DNA from: Coriolopsis trogii
Lineage: Eukaryota; Basidiomycota; Agaricomycetes; Polyporales; Polyporaceae
NCBI GenBank assembly: GCA_020543525.1
Contig: JAHYIO010000028.1
Location: 620,001 to 684,000, forward strand
Length of the DNA stretch: 64,000 nt
Reading direction: 5' to 3'
In this document: piece after piece, positions 23,266-34,497 of the stretch
Layout of the letters: each line of letters opens with the position of its first letter
Numbering within the stretch: the first letter of the stretch is position 1
Translations under genes and position numbers: made by a program
Notes under the pieces: model-generated
Seen by the model: only the letters and a program-made list of their open reading frames with translations
What the model was told of the DNA's origin: nothing
Database searches by the model: none

Positions 23266-24005
23266 CGCGTAACTGAGGTCGCTAGAGATATCGTGAGTCG
23301 CCCGTCATGTTCGCTAGATGTGGTGTTGAGGTGTTGTGTTGAGCCAGTGTTTCACCTCGGGATGTCTCTTCAGTGCGGATCGTCGATCGGCGTGCACGAG
23401 AATTCGCGAGTGTTCATGGACCACAGAGTAAACAGATCACCCGTCACGATGCATGAGGTATGTTCGAATTGTTCTGATCAACGTCGATTCTGTACGACTG
23501 GAGTTGAATTCGATGCTCGTTCAGAGTGCGAGCGGCAAAGTCGGCTACAAGATTGCAGTCCCATGAACTTCCGGAGGACTCTACTGTTGCCATCCGGCGT
23601 CTGCTACAGTCAACATCCGACCTATTGACCTTCAATAGCGGCGCACATCTCGGTTTCCAGTGCAATTCCCAATGAACTCGCCTCCGGTCGCATCTAGGTA
23701 TGGCTGTTCCGACCACTGCCTTGCAGCGTTCACGGATGTGGTCATACCGTACTAGTAGGTCTAGGGCGCTGGTGGATAGGGGTGAGTGATGGTGAAGGTC
23801 ACGCCGAGTATGCAAATCATTGTTGACGTCTCTGCGGATAGAATAGGACGGCGTTCATTGACCGAACGCAGTAGAGATGTAGCAAGTAATGACGCCCCGG
23901 TACGCTCATAATAAGTTCTCTCGTTTGCCAAACTCTCCCCGTTCCTCCTCATCTGCGCACGACAGGCCCGGATTCCTGCGACTCCTTCCTCCCCCAATTT
24001 GCGCG
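23266..24005. other. Intergenic; expected RING exon not found
   Basis: Searched for the C3HC4 exon that would complete the upstream gene; none seen. Nothing else recognised up to the membrane-protein start. Confidence 0.35.
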
Positions 24006-25280
24006 ATGAAGCCCTTTCAAACGCTACTAGGTTATCTCCTCCCCTTCCTCCCCGACATTCTCTTATGCGCTTCTGCCCGCTCGTCGAACCGCACAATCGA
24101 TGATCAATTCGGAGACAATGTCACTGGGATTCTCCCCATATTTGCTCCTGAGAGAGGGTGGGTTCAAGGATCTTCATGTCAAGGCTGCAAGGCTACCCTC
24201 AATACCAGCAAGGTATTCGACCGGACCTGGCACGATACTACGCAACATCCGGAGAACGCCACATTCACGATGACGGCCTCGTTCACGGGGACGGCGGTTT
24301 ATGTCTACAACGTCCTTGCGAACCACATTCCTTACTCGGACACTCTCACGAGCCTCACGTTCACCCTTGATGGCGCTCTTGTTGGACATTTTGCACACCA
24401 ACCGACAAACCAGTCGGTTTACGAATACAACGTACTCGTGTACGCGAACAAGAGCTTAGGTAATACGAACCATACACTCCTGATGAAGGCTGCAAAGGTG
24501 TCGAAGCCTGTCTTGATCTTGTTCGACTACATCGTCTACACCGTCTTCGAGGACGACGAACCTCTCCCTCTACCACCCCCTGAGAAAAGCACAGGTCACA
24601 CACATGTACGTCTCCTCTCGTTGTCTGTCCCTCTTGCGGTCATGAACATGTGCCGACAGTCGTCAATCCCGTCCCACACTACACAGCCACGAACTCAGAC
24701 CCCGCAATCGACCGACATGATGTACACCAAGGTTTCACCGCGGCGAGGGGCAGTCATCGGAGGCATAGTTGGAGGCATCCTTTTCCTCTCTGTCGTCGCC
24801 GCCGCGGCGCTCGTCATGTGTGTGCGCAAGCGTAGTCGGCAGAGGCCACATTCAACTTCCTCGAAGGGTACGAGGTCGAAGTGTTGGCCTGTACTAGTTG
24901 GAGAGGGTTCAGTCCGCGATGGGGATGTGATCGTCACTCGGAATGCTCACGTTGAAGACGAACGACTCGGCCCCTTGGAGGGTTCATATGCCGCGATTGA
25001 CCCTCCTCCCAGCTATCCTGGTGACGTCAACTTGTCTGCGTCTACACCCCATGCATCCCAGGAAGGGGCACGAACATCCCCGGACTTCAAGACGCCTTCA
25101 GCCGGATGGTCGGCATGTGGATCTGGATACCTCTACGACGAGTACGGAGTGCCGAGATCGGTTATACCACTGGAGATGCAGGTAGCCGCACTCCGAAAAG
25201 AGCTCGAGGAGCTTCGGTCCCGGAAGGAGAGGTGGTGGCAAGGTCGCCTGCGCGCCATCCCCGAGGAGGCGTTAGCCTGA
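24006..25280 (+). CDS. Single-pass membrane protein, NRTIDD family copy 1
   Basis: ATG at 24006 gives a signal peptide (MKPFQTLLGYLLPFLPDILL). The ectodomain starts SSNRTIDDQFGDNVTG and contains QGSSCQGC, RTWHDTTQHP, FTGTAVYVYNVL, LTFTLDG and LILFDYIVYTV, which suggests a galactose-binding-like beta-sandwich. A 54-base intron at about 24606-24659 is in frame both ways, so retention cannot be judged from frame. A transmembrane helix follows (AVIGGIVGGILFLSVVAAAA), then a basic stop-transfer RKRSRQR and a Ser-rich cytoplasmic tail. The tail ends with GSGYLYDEYGVPRSVIP and a short coiled coil (AALRKELEELRSRKERW). Two paralogues occur at 38635 and 40481. Receptor-like; ligand unknown. Confidence 0.8.
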   Translation: MKPFQTLLGYLLPFLPDILLCASARSSNRTIDDQFGDNVTGILPIFAPERGWVQGSSCQGCKATLNTSKVFDRTWHDTTQHPENATFTMTASFTGTAVYVYNVLANHIPYSDTLTSLTFTLDGALVGHFAHQPTNQSVYEYNVLVYANKSLGNTNHTLLMKAAKVSKPVLILFDYIVYTVFEDDEPLPLPPPEKSTGHTHVRLLSLSVPLAVMNMCRQSSIPSHTTQPRTQTPQSTDMMYTKVSPRRGAVIGGIVGGILFLSVVAAAALVMCVRKRSRQRPHSTSSKGTRSKCWPVLVGEGSVRDGDVIVTRNAHVEDERLGPLEGSYAAIDPPPSYPGDVNLSASTPHASQEGARTSPDFKTPSAGWSACGSGYLYDEYGVPRSVIPLEMQVAALRKELEELRSRKERWWQGRLRAIPEEALA

Positions 25281-25551
25281 ACATAGTAGTTGGGTCCACC
25301 TCCGCACCGGGTAGCATATCTATGATGTACGTCTCGTCCCCTTGCGATCTTTCGGTAGCTAATGAGGTATTGAAACGCATCATGCGCTTCCCCACTGTCT
25401 TCGTTGACTGGCAGTGCCAAGTCGTGCCACTTCCTTCGATTGAGGCTCAACTATCTCAAACCCGACCATGCCGTGTTGTCACAGTATCATGAACCCATTA
25501 CAAGTACACAAAAGTCGACACTCAGCAAGCGAAGGGCAAACAGCATAGCAC

Positions 25552-27925
25552 TCAGAGCGCCTTGCCCTTGATCAGCCCAAACAGCCTCCCGCGCCTCTCC
25601 TTGGCCTCCTGCTTCTCCCTCGCCTCGCTCTCCATCTCCTCCTCCGAGATATGGCCGCCGAGCGCGTACCACGTCACCGTCCCCATCCCGATCACGGCCG
25701 TCAGCACGCACCCGAACATCGCCCCGATCCCGCGCGGGTGCCAGCCGTTGTTCTGCGGGAACGGCCCCAGCGGCAGCCCGCTCAGGTCCGTCGCGGACGC
25801 GTGCCCGGCGGCGTTGCCGGAGATGGGCTTGCCCAGCGCCTGGCACTGGTCGTACATGAACTGCGGGATGGCGTTGTGCTGCTGGGCGATGAGCGGCGCT
25901 TCGATGAATTGCACGGCGAGGCCGACTTCCAGATGCCATTCGATGTGGCCTGTATGGGCCACACATCAGCTTATGCTCGCAGCGAGGAAACCCAAAGGGA
26001 CACGTACAGTGGAAGAACCAGACGCCGGGGTTATCGGCGACGACACGGAGCGTAACCGAGTTCATGGACGGCACCTGAACGGTGTCTCGTCGCATCGGGT
26101 TCGGCTGGCTCTCGTTTAGGGGAGGGTTGAGCGCAGGGTCCGAGGACGTGTAGTCCTCCGCGCGGCCGACGAGCTGCATCTTGTGCCCGTGCAAGTGGCT
26201 GTGAACACACATGACCTGTCAGCCAAGTGCGCGCACACGCATATGGGAGGGGCCGACTCACAAAGGATGCTTGCCGGCATCACCGTTCTTCAGCACGATG
26301 TCGAACGTGGTGAGGTGGTCGACGACAAAGCTCGTCGGGCCGTACGCGCTCGCAACCGTCGCGTTGTCGCCTAGGCTCATCTCGGACATGACCGCGGGCA
26401 CGAGCGGGGAGTTGTAGGTGATCATGTTGAACATGGCGTGGTTCGTGCCGTCGGCCATCGTGTCGAACAGCACCTCGAGCTCGATTGTCCTGTCCGCGGG
26501 CGGGAGTGGGATGACTTCGATGGGCACGAGCGACAAGTCGTTGACATCGTGGTAGGCGTCGATGAAACCGAGATCCGTCAACGGCGCGGAGGGGCTGTAC
26601 GTGATGGACGAGGTGACATCTGCGATGAAAAAGCGGAGTCAGTGCGGCGTGCTACGAAGACGTGAGGGTGACGAACTGGGGTTGAGAGTGTCCGGGACGG
26701 TGTCGAACATGTCGGTGTCCATGTTGGCGTGAATGGCCCAGTTGGAAGACGTATCGTCCCGCGCGGTAACAAGAACCGAGTAACGTTGGGCGACGGTAAT
26801 CGAGATCAGGTCAATCGGAGACTCCTCGACATCAGTCTATAGTCGATGTATGCGTCAGTGCTCTCCTGTTTCGCTTCGCAAAACCTACGTACGCCATCGA
26901 CTTCGATAATCCGCATGTCGTGACCGTCGATCCAGAAGAAGAACGCGGCGAACGCGCTCGTGTTAACAATGCGCAGCCGGTACGTCTTGCCAGGCTGGAA
27001 AGGCAGGGTCGCGTTTTCGTTGAATCCAACCTTGCCCGTTACCGGGTCTGGGTTGGAGCCAGCGATGGGACCGAGATACGTAGCATTTTGGGCAAAGTAG
27101 ATGAGTGCAGAATCTGCATAAAAGAGGACACGGTCAGAGCCGTGGCAAATGGAGGCGAGTGCCATTGAACGGACCAGGGACGGGTTCGGCACCACCGGGA
27201 TTCGCGACGCTGACGAACTGTTTGAGAAGGTCGGCATGCTGATCGTGGTACCAGTCGCCAAGCACGACCGTGAATTCCTCGTCGTAGGAGTGGACCTCCT
27301 TATCGGGGTGGATGACGACGGGTGCCCGGAGTCCGTCAACGTATTGACCCTGGTCGAAGTCGACAATGAGGACAGAGCGGAAGTCAAAACGCAGTGCGAC
27401 TCACGGATGCGTGTGCATGTACCCAGTATGTGCCCCATTGACCCGAGGAGTTGATAGGAACAACGTAATCAAAGGTAGAACCTTTAGGGATACCGCTAGG
27501 TAGATAGAGTTGGTACCAATCAGTCGGTGCTGGACACACAACTGTGCCAAGGCCGATGGCCAAGACGGCACACATACCATTGAGTGACGCCCACGGCGCC
27601 GTCCATCCAGGAGGTGGAGTTGAAGAACATGCCATGGTGGTGGAGGGAGGTGGGTTCGTCGATCTGGTTCGTGGCATGAACGATGAGGGTGTCGTTAGTC
27701 GTCACGTCAATGGGTGGTGGTCTGGATAGAGGAGGTGAGCGAGGTACGAGATAGTAGGGTTGGAGACAATACATACGGCCAAGTGCCATTGACGCCGATG
27801 ACCCGGCGAGGTTGAAGACCGTCGGGGTTCGCGTCCTGAACGTAGGTGATGTCCCACCATAGCTCCTTGACTGCCGCGAGGGCAGGGGACGCAGCCGCGA
27901 GAAGAGTGAGCGCGGAGTACTTCAT
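25552..27925 (-). CDS. FET3: Ferroxidase, multicopper oxidase Fet3-type
   Basis: Plasma-membrane multicopper oxidase that oxidises ferrous iron and passes it to Ftr1. Start at 27925 with a signal peptide (MKYSALTLLAAASPALAA). Copper-ligand motifs: TSLHHHGMF, GTYWVHAHAS, HPLHLHGHKMQ and WFFHCHIEWHLEVGL, the last with an axial Leu. Near the C-terminus a hydrophobic helix (AMFGCVLTAVIGMGTVTWYA) anchors the enzyme, followed by a charged cytosolic end; secreted laccases lack this. The gene is cut into about ten exons and ends at 25552. The Asp before the T1 His (KNGDAGKHPLHLHG) corresponds to the Asp thought to assist iron oxidation in yeast Fet3. The divergent FTR1 neighbour makes the ferroxidase role, rather than phenol oxidation, very likely. 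Confidence 0.93.
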
Positions 27926-28200
27926 GCCGTGCTAGCTTCGTCAACCGCTATCGCGGAGTCGAGGAGGAATGAAGTAGGATGTGGGTCAACAGCGCTCTGT
28001 GCGAGGCTGGACAAGAAGGGACGCTGAGAGAGGCAGACGGAGGGCGAAGGGGCACGAGGGGAAAGAGTGAGGCATTTTGAAGAGACATTTGTGCGGAGGT
28101 GGTGGTCAGACGGGCAGCAGATTGGATTGACCCGGGAGGATGGAAGGCCGAAATGTGTTTGGAGAGGATCGTGTGCCTCGAACAGAGTCGATCAGACGGC

Positions 28201-28211
28201 TTATCAGATAA
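28201..28211. promoter_or_regulatory. Iron-GATA site 1
   Basis: TTATCAGATAA, perfect palindrome around a central A, 276-286 bases upstream of the FET3 start. Confidence 0.7.
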
Positions 28212-28566
28212 CGCGTGAGAAGGGGCGCGCGCCTGTCTAATCTGATACAACGCCACCTGCTCGCTCGTCTGGTGAATCATCCCGCTTGCTTCGCGAACGC
28301 CTTCGCGGCCTCATTTCGCGGCGCAATTGCTCTTCGAAATGCTGCCGCTGGTGACGAATGCGGTGGATGCTCCCATGGAGTGTGTGGCTGCATGTGTGTC
28401 TGAACACGACCCTGAGGAAATCCAGTGTCCAGGGCAACGCCCATGTCAAACGTTAGTGCTCTCCTGGCCACTGCAATTGACTGCTGTCAGAAATAGCCCA
28501 CCTCGTTCTGGTCATGGGCGTGGTCTCGAAGCTGGGAAGCACTGTTGCACCGTGTCTGATGACTCG

Positions 28567-28577
28567 TTATCAGATAA
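28567..28577. promoter_or_regulatory. Iron-GATA site 2
   Basis: TTATCAGATAA, 313-323 bases upstream of the FTR1 start. Confidence 0.7.
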
Positions 28578-28665
28578 GATGCCCCGGCCGACCAATTCCC
28601 CCCGAAACCCTATCCAAACCAGGCCTCGCCCCCAGCCTCGGTCCTCCTCCTCAGCCACGCCAAAG

Positions 28666-28676
28666 TTATCAGATAA
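28666..28676. promoter_or_regulatory. Iron-GATA site 3
   Basis: TTATCAGATAA, 99 bases from site 2, 214-224 bases upstream of the FTR1 start. Confidence 0.7.
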
Positions 28677-28889
28677 ACATGTCGACCCACCTCCTCGATC
28701 GCCCACCCGCGCACGCCCCCTTCCCCGTCCGCGACTCGACGCGTACTTTAGGACTCCCATCTGCGCCGCGCCGAGGTCCGCTAGCCCTTCCTCGACGCCC
28801 GTTCACGGACCCAGTTCACCCCAACGCTCGCGTCCACGTCCTTAGCCACTTAGCCACCGTAGCCCGCGAAGGGAACTTACAGTCGAGAA

Positions 28890-30416
28890 ATGGCGAGGAA
28901 CGTCTTCTCCGTCCCCATCTTCTTCATCGTCTTTCGCGAGACCCTCGAGGCCGCCATCATCATCTCCGTCCTCCTCGGTCTGGTCGAGCAAATCGTTCAC
29001 GACGACCCGAGCCTCATCCCCGGGGTCGTCCCGGGGGCCCCCGCTGTGGGCACGTCGACGCCGGAGAAGGAGAAGGAGCACCCGCCGCTCGAGAACGCCG
29101 GCAGCTCCGACTCCAACGAGGGCATCGTCTCATCCCAGCCGGAACTCACCTCTGGCGAAGAGCCTCAGGTAGACACCAAGCGCCTCCTACGCAAGATGCG
29201 GTTGTATATCTTTTCTGGGGCGGTCCTGGGCTTGTTCATTGCCCTCGCTATCGGGGCCGCCTTCATCGCCGTCTGGTTCACCCAGGCGAGCGACTTGTGG
29301 GCAAAGTCCGAGGACCTCTGGGAGGGTACGGTACCCTCTCAATTAGGCTGGGTTCCCGCGCACGCGGAAATGGCTGACATGCTTGTCTTTGGGGTACAGG
29401 CGTCTTCGAGCTCATCGCGTCGCTCATCATTTTCGTCATGGGTGTCAGCATGCTCAAGATGGACCGCGCAAAGGCGAAATGGCGCGTGAAGCTCCAGCGC
29501 GCGTTCTCTGGCCACAGTGAGTGTTTAGTACCAACTTACCCGCGACAGACTAAGTACTTACGTTTACGACTCGTAGCTCGGGACAAGGGCGCGCGTACGG
29601 GCAAGTACGTCCTCTTCATCCTGCCCCTCATCACCGTGCTCCGTGAAGGTATGTATTATCTGCCAGGAACGAGCGACCGACATTATTGCTAACATGTTTG
29701 CGCTGTCAGGTATGGAAGCCGTCGTCTTCGTTGGTGGTGTGTCCCTTGGCCAGCCGGCGACGGCCATCCCCATCGCTGCCATTGTCGGCCTCGTCTGCGG
29801 TCTCGTCTGCGGCTACCTCATCTATGCCTTCGCTAGTCGGACAAGTAAGTGTCGAGCGATCGACCCTTGTGGCGAACACGCTCACTGTTAACGCCCTCCC
29901 TACAGCGCTCACGGTCTTCATGGTCGTCATGACCAACTTCCTCCTCCTCATCGGCGCAGGGTTGTTCTCCAAGGCCATCTGGTCCTTCCAGTCCAACGCC
30001 TTCAATCACCTGTACGTCCTCTCCCTCACGTGTCGCTCTCTTTCTGCCAGACACCAACTGATTTTGTATGCGAACATCGGAGCAGGCTCGGCTCGGACGT
30101 CGACGACGCAGGCGGAGACGGCCCAGGCTCGTTCGACGTGCGCGGCAACGTCTGGCACCTCGACTGCTGCAACCCGGAGAACAACTTCGACTCGGACGGC
30201 TGGACGATCTTCTCGGCCATCTTCGGGTGGACGAACTCGGCCACGCTCGGCTCCGTGCTCTCCTACGTGTTCTACTGGATCGCGGTCATCGCGACGCTGA
30301 TCGCAATGAAGTTCAAGGAGGGACGGACGAAGCTGATGGGCAGGGAGAGCGCGATGGGCAAGAAGAGGCGGGAGAGGAAGGAGGCTGCCGAGGCGAGCTT
30401 GCCGCAGACGCAATGA
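28890..30416 (+). CDS. FTR1: High-affinity iron permease Ftr1
   Basis: Polytopic plasma-membrane permease that takes ferric iron directly from Fet3. ATG at 28890 reads MARNVFSVPIFFIVFRETLE; the first iron motif RETLE is at residues 16-20. The second motif is REGME, split by an intron between REG and ME. Membrane segments include VFELIASLIIFVMGVSML, VLFILPLITVLREG, VVFVGGVSLG, AIVGLVCGLVCGYLIYAF, VFMVVMTNFLLLIGAGLF and YVFYWIAVIATLIAM. A loop near the C-terminus carries VRGNVWHLDCCNP. Six exons with good splice sites. Between membrane segments 1 and 2 there is a hydrophilic insert of about 55 residues (EKEKEHPPLENAGSSDSNEG is part of it). The basic tail ends at 30416. Pairing with FET3 is the classical arrangement. 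Confidence 0.95.
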
Positions 30417-32431
30417 GCTCATGGGTTCAACGGGACTTTGATTTGTAGACGACGATTTGTATGCATGTCCTTTCAGTGCTTTGGTGTGGTTGTATCAAAA
30501 ATGACGACTGACAGGATAGTGTGAATGTCTCCACGAATCCGTTGTATCACGTACGATGCTCTGAATGTCAGCGGGAACCCTCGACCGCCAACTTGTAGTG
30601 AGAGAACAACGCGACTGCAGGCGAGTCGAATCGACGCGCGCAAGACAGGCCATGACCTGTACGCCGGGTGGACCCAAGACGTGGTTACTCGTGTCACTTC
30701 GTGAGCAATCCCCTAATTTTATCCATTGGCTCGGTGCGAGAACGGCGTACGCTGACTAGTGGCCATCCAGTTGGCTATGGTGTCCCGTCATTCGCCATGC
30801 GCATACGTCCATCGGCCGACATCCCCAGCTGCAGGCAGATAGGATCCGGTCCATAGTCTACGACTCCACGGTCGAAGCCAAAACCCAGGAAGCGGACGGA
30901 GGAAGGATGATCGTGCGCCACTGCAGCACACTGCAGGCATCGAGTCAAAGGCTTCGGGGTTCTGTCGACCACGAGCGGTCACCTTGGGCGGCGCTAGCGC
31001 TGCATTAAGGACGCATTACATCCGAGGAAGCCGACCTGGTGAAAGGGGTTTTCCATGGGACTGCACTGCGACTGGGGAACCTCAGGCTTCCGGGAGGAAG
31101 GCCGGGGGGTACGCTGACTGTATGCATTGCCGACCGTTTGGAAGGGGGTCTGCCTGAACCGGATACCGCATGGCGTAATACTCGGTCCCGGTGGCGTTTT
31201 ATCGGAGCATCATGTCTGTGTCGCGCTCAGGGATGTGAGATTGCATTGTGCACACGAGAAGACAATGGGACGAAGGAGCTAGGGCTGATAAAACTCGGGC
31301 ACTGCGCAATCCTAGGTCGTACGTACGACAGCGAGGTGAACATCGTCGTCTCATGCTCGGTGACCCGACGGAGTACTTGCGCGATTGCAAATAGGTGGTA
31401 GAGGGGCCTCCGGCACCAGGCCAAGAATATCCGGGGTCGAAGACGCAATCTGATTTGGCAGGGAAGATAGCTCAGGTTTGAGTTAGCACGCGAAAGACAT
31501 GGCAATGGTGTGGGTATGGGGAAATTGACTAGCCGTGGAACAGAAGAAGGATCATCAGCGCAATCATCCCGGGAGTATGCCATATCAACAAACCTTTGAA
31601 GCTTCGACGCCGTATGCGCGGTTTGGGGTACGCCCTAGCATATCAGATAACGAAGGGAGGCCGCTCAGCCCAGAAACAGCCACATCGCTGTCACAGCAGA
31701 GGGAAAATTTGACGTAGTGGTGTTGAGCTCCTCGTCAAGACGCAATCGAACAGGCTCACCGTTACTCACACAAACACCCTCATAGCTCCCGGGCCAGCCC
31801 TTTCACCGAGTCAAAAGAAACGCGGAGTCAAAATCAGGAAACGTCGCATAGTACAGCCAAGAGACTCACATGAGACAAAGAAGCTACATCTTTTCGCTGT
31901 CCAAACGCATACGACATCCGCCAGTCTCAGCTGGTATCTCGTAAGACGGGAAGCAAGCGGTAGGCCGTAACTGCAGATATCAGCAGTAGCGCTCCAATTC
32001 ACAAATTACCCACCACGTCCGAGTCCGCGAGTTGGCGTTTGAGTATAACTCGTAACCAGTTGGGTGAGCGATGCGGTGAATCAGACAGGGAGGACCGCTA
32101 GATGTCAACGATAGTGTCGCGTATAAGATACAAAGGAATAGTGATTGTCAAGCTCCATGGCAAGGTTTGAGATTTCGAGTGGCAGTCATGGTCGCGACGT
32201 CCTAACTAGCGTCTAAACATACACGTGATTATCTGGGAATGCGCTGCATGATTCAGATCATGATGCATCGCACTCCCGCCCATTACTCCAGGAGTTTCAT
32301 TACTGGTGCAATGATAGTACCAGGAAGAATTCAAGATGACGGACTAATAGTATCTCTCTCTATGTGCGGCTCACCACTTCTACATCTATATAATGGACCA
32401 ATCATTGAACATAGCCGTGGATATCCTTGTA
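30417..32431. other. Two-kilobase gene-poor stretch
   Basis: No multi-exon model survives here: open frames are short, on both strands, and without recognisable motifs. One more GATA-type site (ATATCAGATAA, 31640-31650) lies inside. Remains of a decayed gene are possible but I cannot name one. Confidence 0.4.
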
Positions 32432-33847
32432 TCAGTTCACCGCAAGTTGATGAAAAACCACTTGATAACAGACAGGACAACGTGTCCCCGACGTGAGTTC
32501 CATGGCAATACAGCTGTTGACGGTCAATGTCAATCACTAGGATAAACATGGCGTTGTGCGCGGAACGCTCACTTGTGACAAAAGACATGCCCGCAGGGCG
32601 TAGCCACTGGTTGTGTTGGCGTCAAGCGACATATGCGACACTCGAGAGCCACGCATGTGCCGGTTGCCGCGTGTGCCGTTTGCGCGCGGTTCCCTCCTGG
32701 CAAGGTGCGGGTCAGGGAGCTGATATCATAGCAGGGTGGAACTACATGTCTCTACCAGGTGAGTCATCGTCTGCTTCTTGGTACTCTTGATCATACATGT
32801 TCGAGGAGCCACTTCCATCCGAACAACTTGATGATGCTGAGCCTCCCGATGTTCCCATATTGACTTCCTTGAAACTGAAGCTGGACCCTGTCTCCCCAGG
32901 AATTCCGACAACAATAGAGAGGTTCCGTGACTGCGCGGTATTAGACGACTCGGGTCGGGTACTGGTCTTCTACACTCACCTGATTTACCTCAGGTGCATA
33001 CCTCACATTCGAGGTCGATGTGGGAAGGGAAGGTCCCGGACCTGCGTCGTTGTCCACGAAGACCTCTGACGCGCTGTTCGCAACCATTGGCGTCAGCAAC
33101 GTGGTACGATCCTGCTCCCGAGCTATCCGCACCTGATAGTGGCGACCCCGGCATTCCCGTCAATCTCTCCAGGAGACGTATTAAGCCGAACGGCGCGCTC
33201 CAGATACCAATGATACTCAGGGACTTTGTGAAGTGGTGAGGTGTCGAAGCTCAATGGGACGTAGTCGCTTCCCGGCCCCCAAATGTGGATCAATTGCTCT
33301 TCCTGGTGAGTGTCATGGCCATGATAGTGCTGTGCTTGGAGGCTGGGACACCGTTCAAAGTGCTGTGATAGGGACCCAACCGACAGTCATCACATATAGC
33401 CACCGGGCTCAACGCGTTGCCCATTCTCACCTGGTCATAGTCCTTGAGACACGCAAAGGCGGTTCCGCACGCGCCACACGGCAACGGGTGAAGCAATGAG
33501 CGCATATAGTGTGTTTCCACATCTTCTCCAGTGTAAAACACGACGTCGCATGCTGGACAAAGAACGACAGGTAGCTGAAGCTGAGTATTCCATATGAGCG
33601 CCCTCAATTGCACGTCGGGTATTTCTAGGTGAGTACCTACCTTGTGGACAATTTTGCATGCTTTGCACCCCACATAGTGCGCGTAGTGCCCCTGATGAAC
33701 AGAAGTATTATGCTGTAGACGGTACAGCGTCAGGCTCTTCTGTACCCCGCGCCACTCTGGAGTCGGGACACTCGTCCGACATAGGCTCACCTCCCGCCAA
33801 GCTACCTCATTGGCAGCGATTGTAGCGAAGCAGATAGGGCAATCCAT
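32432..33847 (-). CDS. C2H2/RING zinc-finger protein (family member B)
   Basis: ATG at 33847 starts MDCPICFATIAANEVAW. Spliced exons give CKACKIVHK, then CPACDVVFYTGEDVETHYM and CGACGTAFACLKDYDQ; an intron again precedes the first His of the finger (HYHGHDTHQ). A linker includes LIHIWGPGSDYVPLSFDT. The RING is in two exons: CRICRLTPTQPVATPCGHVF plus CH, then NCIAMELTSGTRCPVCYQ, and the protein ends VVFHQLAVN with a stop at 32432-32434. The join AA|C makes the Asn and gives a correct C-x2-C spacing. The middle exons (about 32750-33240) are acidic and poorly defined. Same strand and order as members C and D next to it. Candidate ubiquitin ligase. Confidence 0.72.
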
Positions 33848-34497
33848 GGCACGCAAGGAGTGCAGAGTAGCGGATGGAGTATGATGTGTTAGGTAGGCAA
33901 ACTTCAGGCGCGAGTTTTATGGTATCGACGGACACCAGTCACTCCCGGCTTCTTTGTGCAAGCCCTGCGTTTTGAACAAAGGAACGATATACGCATGCCA
34001 TAGCGGCGTGCGAAACACCAATCTCGAACCCTACAGAAGTAGTCAGGACAAAGGATGATTGGACAAGGTTGACGTCATGCGTACCACAGCACAAGGATGT
34101 GCCCAAGTTGGACTTCAGCCTGTAGTAGAGGAGACTGCCACATCATCGTTCAGCCGGCCAATGCAACAGTTAGCACGACATTGTGAGTAGTTGAACCGAG
34201 AACGATCAGTAAGTGAGAAGTTGCCCTCTGCGCGAGCATGTACTTCGAGTCCGTACGTCGTGGTCGTGACACGAGGATCTGGGCAGGGCACAGAGCGGAC
34301 ATGAAGAAACGTTCGAATATGATACAATGTCTTGTTCTCGACAACACAATGGAAGCTGAGATCAATGCCATTCCTATCCTACACTGCAGAAGCGATGCCT
34401 TCCACGCCTTCCACGCGGCTGCGCATAGCTGAGCGGGGGACAATCAACCTCCTACACGCTGACTCGTGCCGCGGGGGGGGGTGCTCACCATTCAAGT
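33848..34497. other. Intergenic between C2H2/RING genes B and C
   Basis: About 650 bases; includes a run of nine G at about 34472-34480 near the end of gene C. No gene seen. Confidence 0.35.

Larger units (their letters stand above)
27926..28889. promoter_or_regulatory. Shared FET3-FTR1 divergent promoter
   Basis: About 960 bases between divergent start codons. It holds three identical TTATCAGATAA palindromes (28201, 28567, 28666) and one looser ATCTGATAC at 28240. Each palindrome contains ATCAGATAA, which fits the consensus ATCWGATAA bound by fungal iron-responsive GATA repressors (SreA/Urbs1/Sfu1/Cir1 type). Repression of both genes in high iron is therefore expected, though not shown here. 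Confidence 0.75.

Noticed and set aside
23889..24005. Upstream extension of the membrane protein at 24006
   Set aside because: The extra 39 residues would bury the signal peptide; ATG 24006 gives a proper secretory start.
28512..28870. Open frames in the FET3-FTR1 promoter on both strands
   Set aside because: They cross the GATA palindromes, have low-complexity Pro/Arg composition and no homology; FTR1 clearly starts at 28890.
30006..30448. Arg-rich frames opposite and parallel to the FTR1 last exon
   Set aside because: Shadows produced by high GC third positions; the FTR1 frame is conserved.
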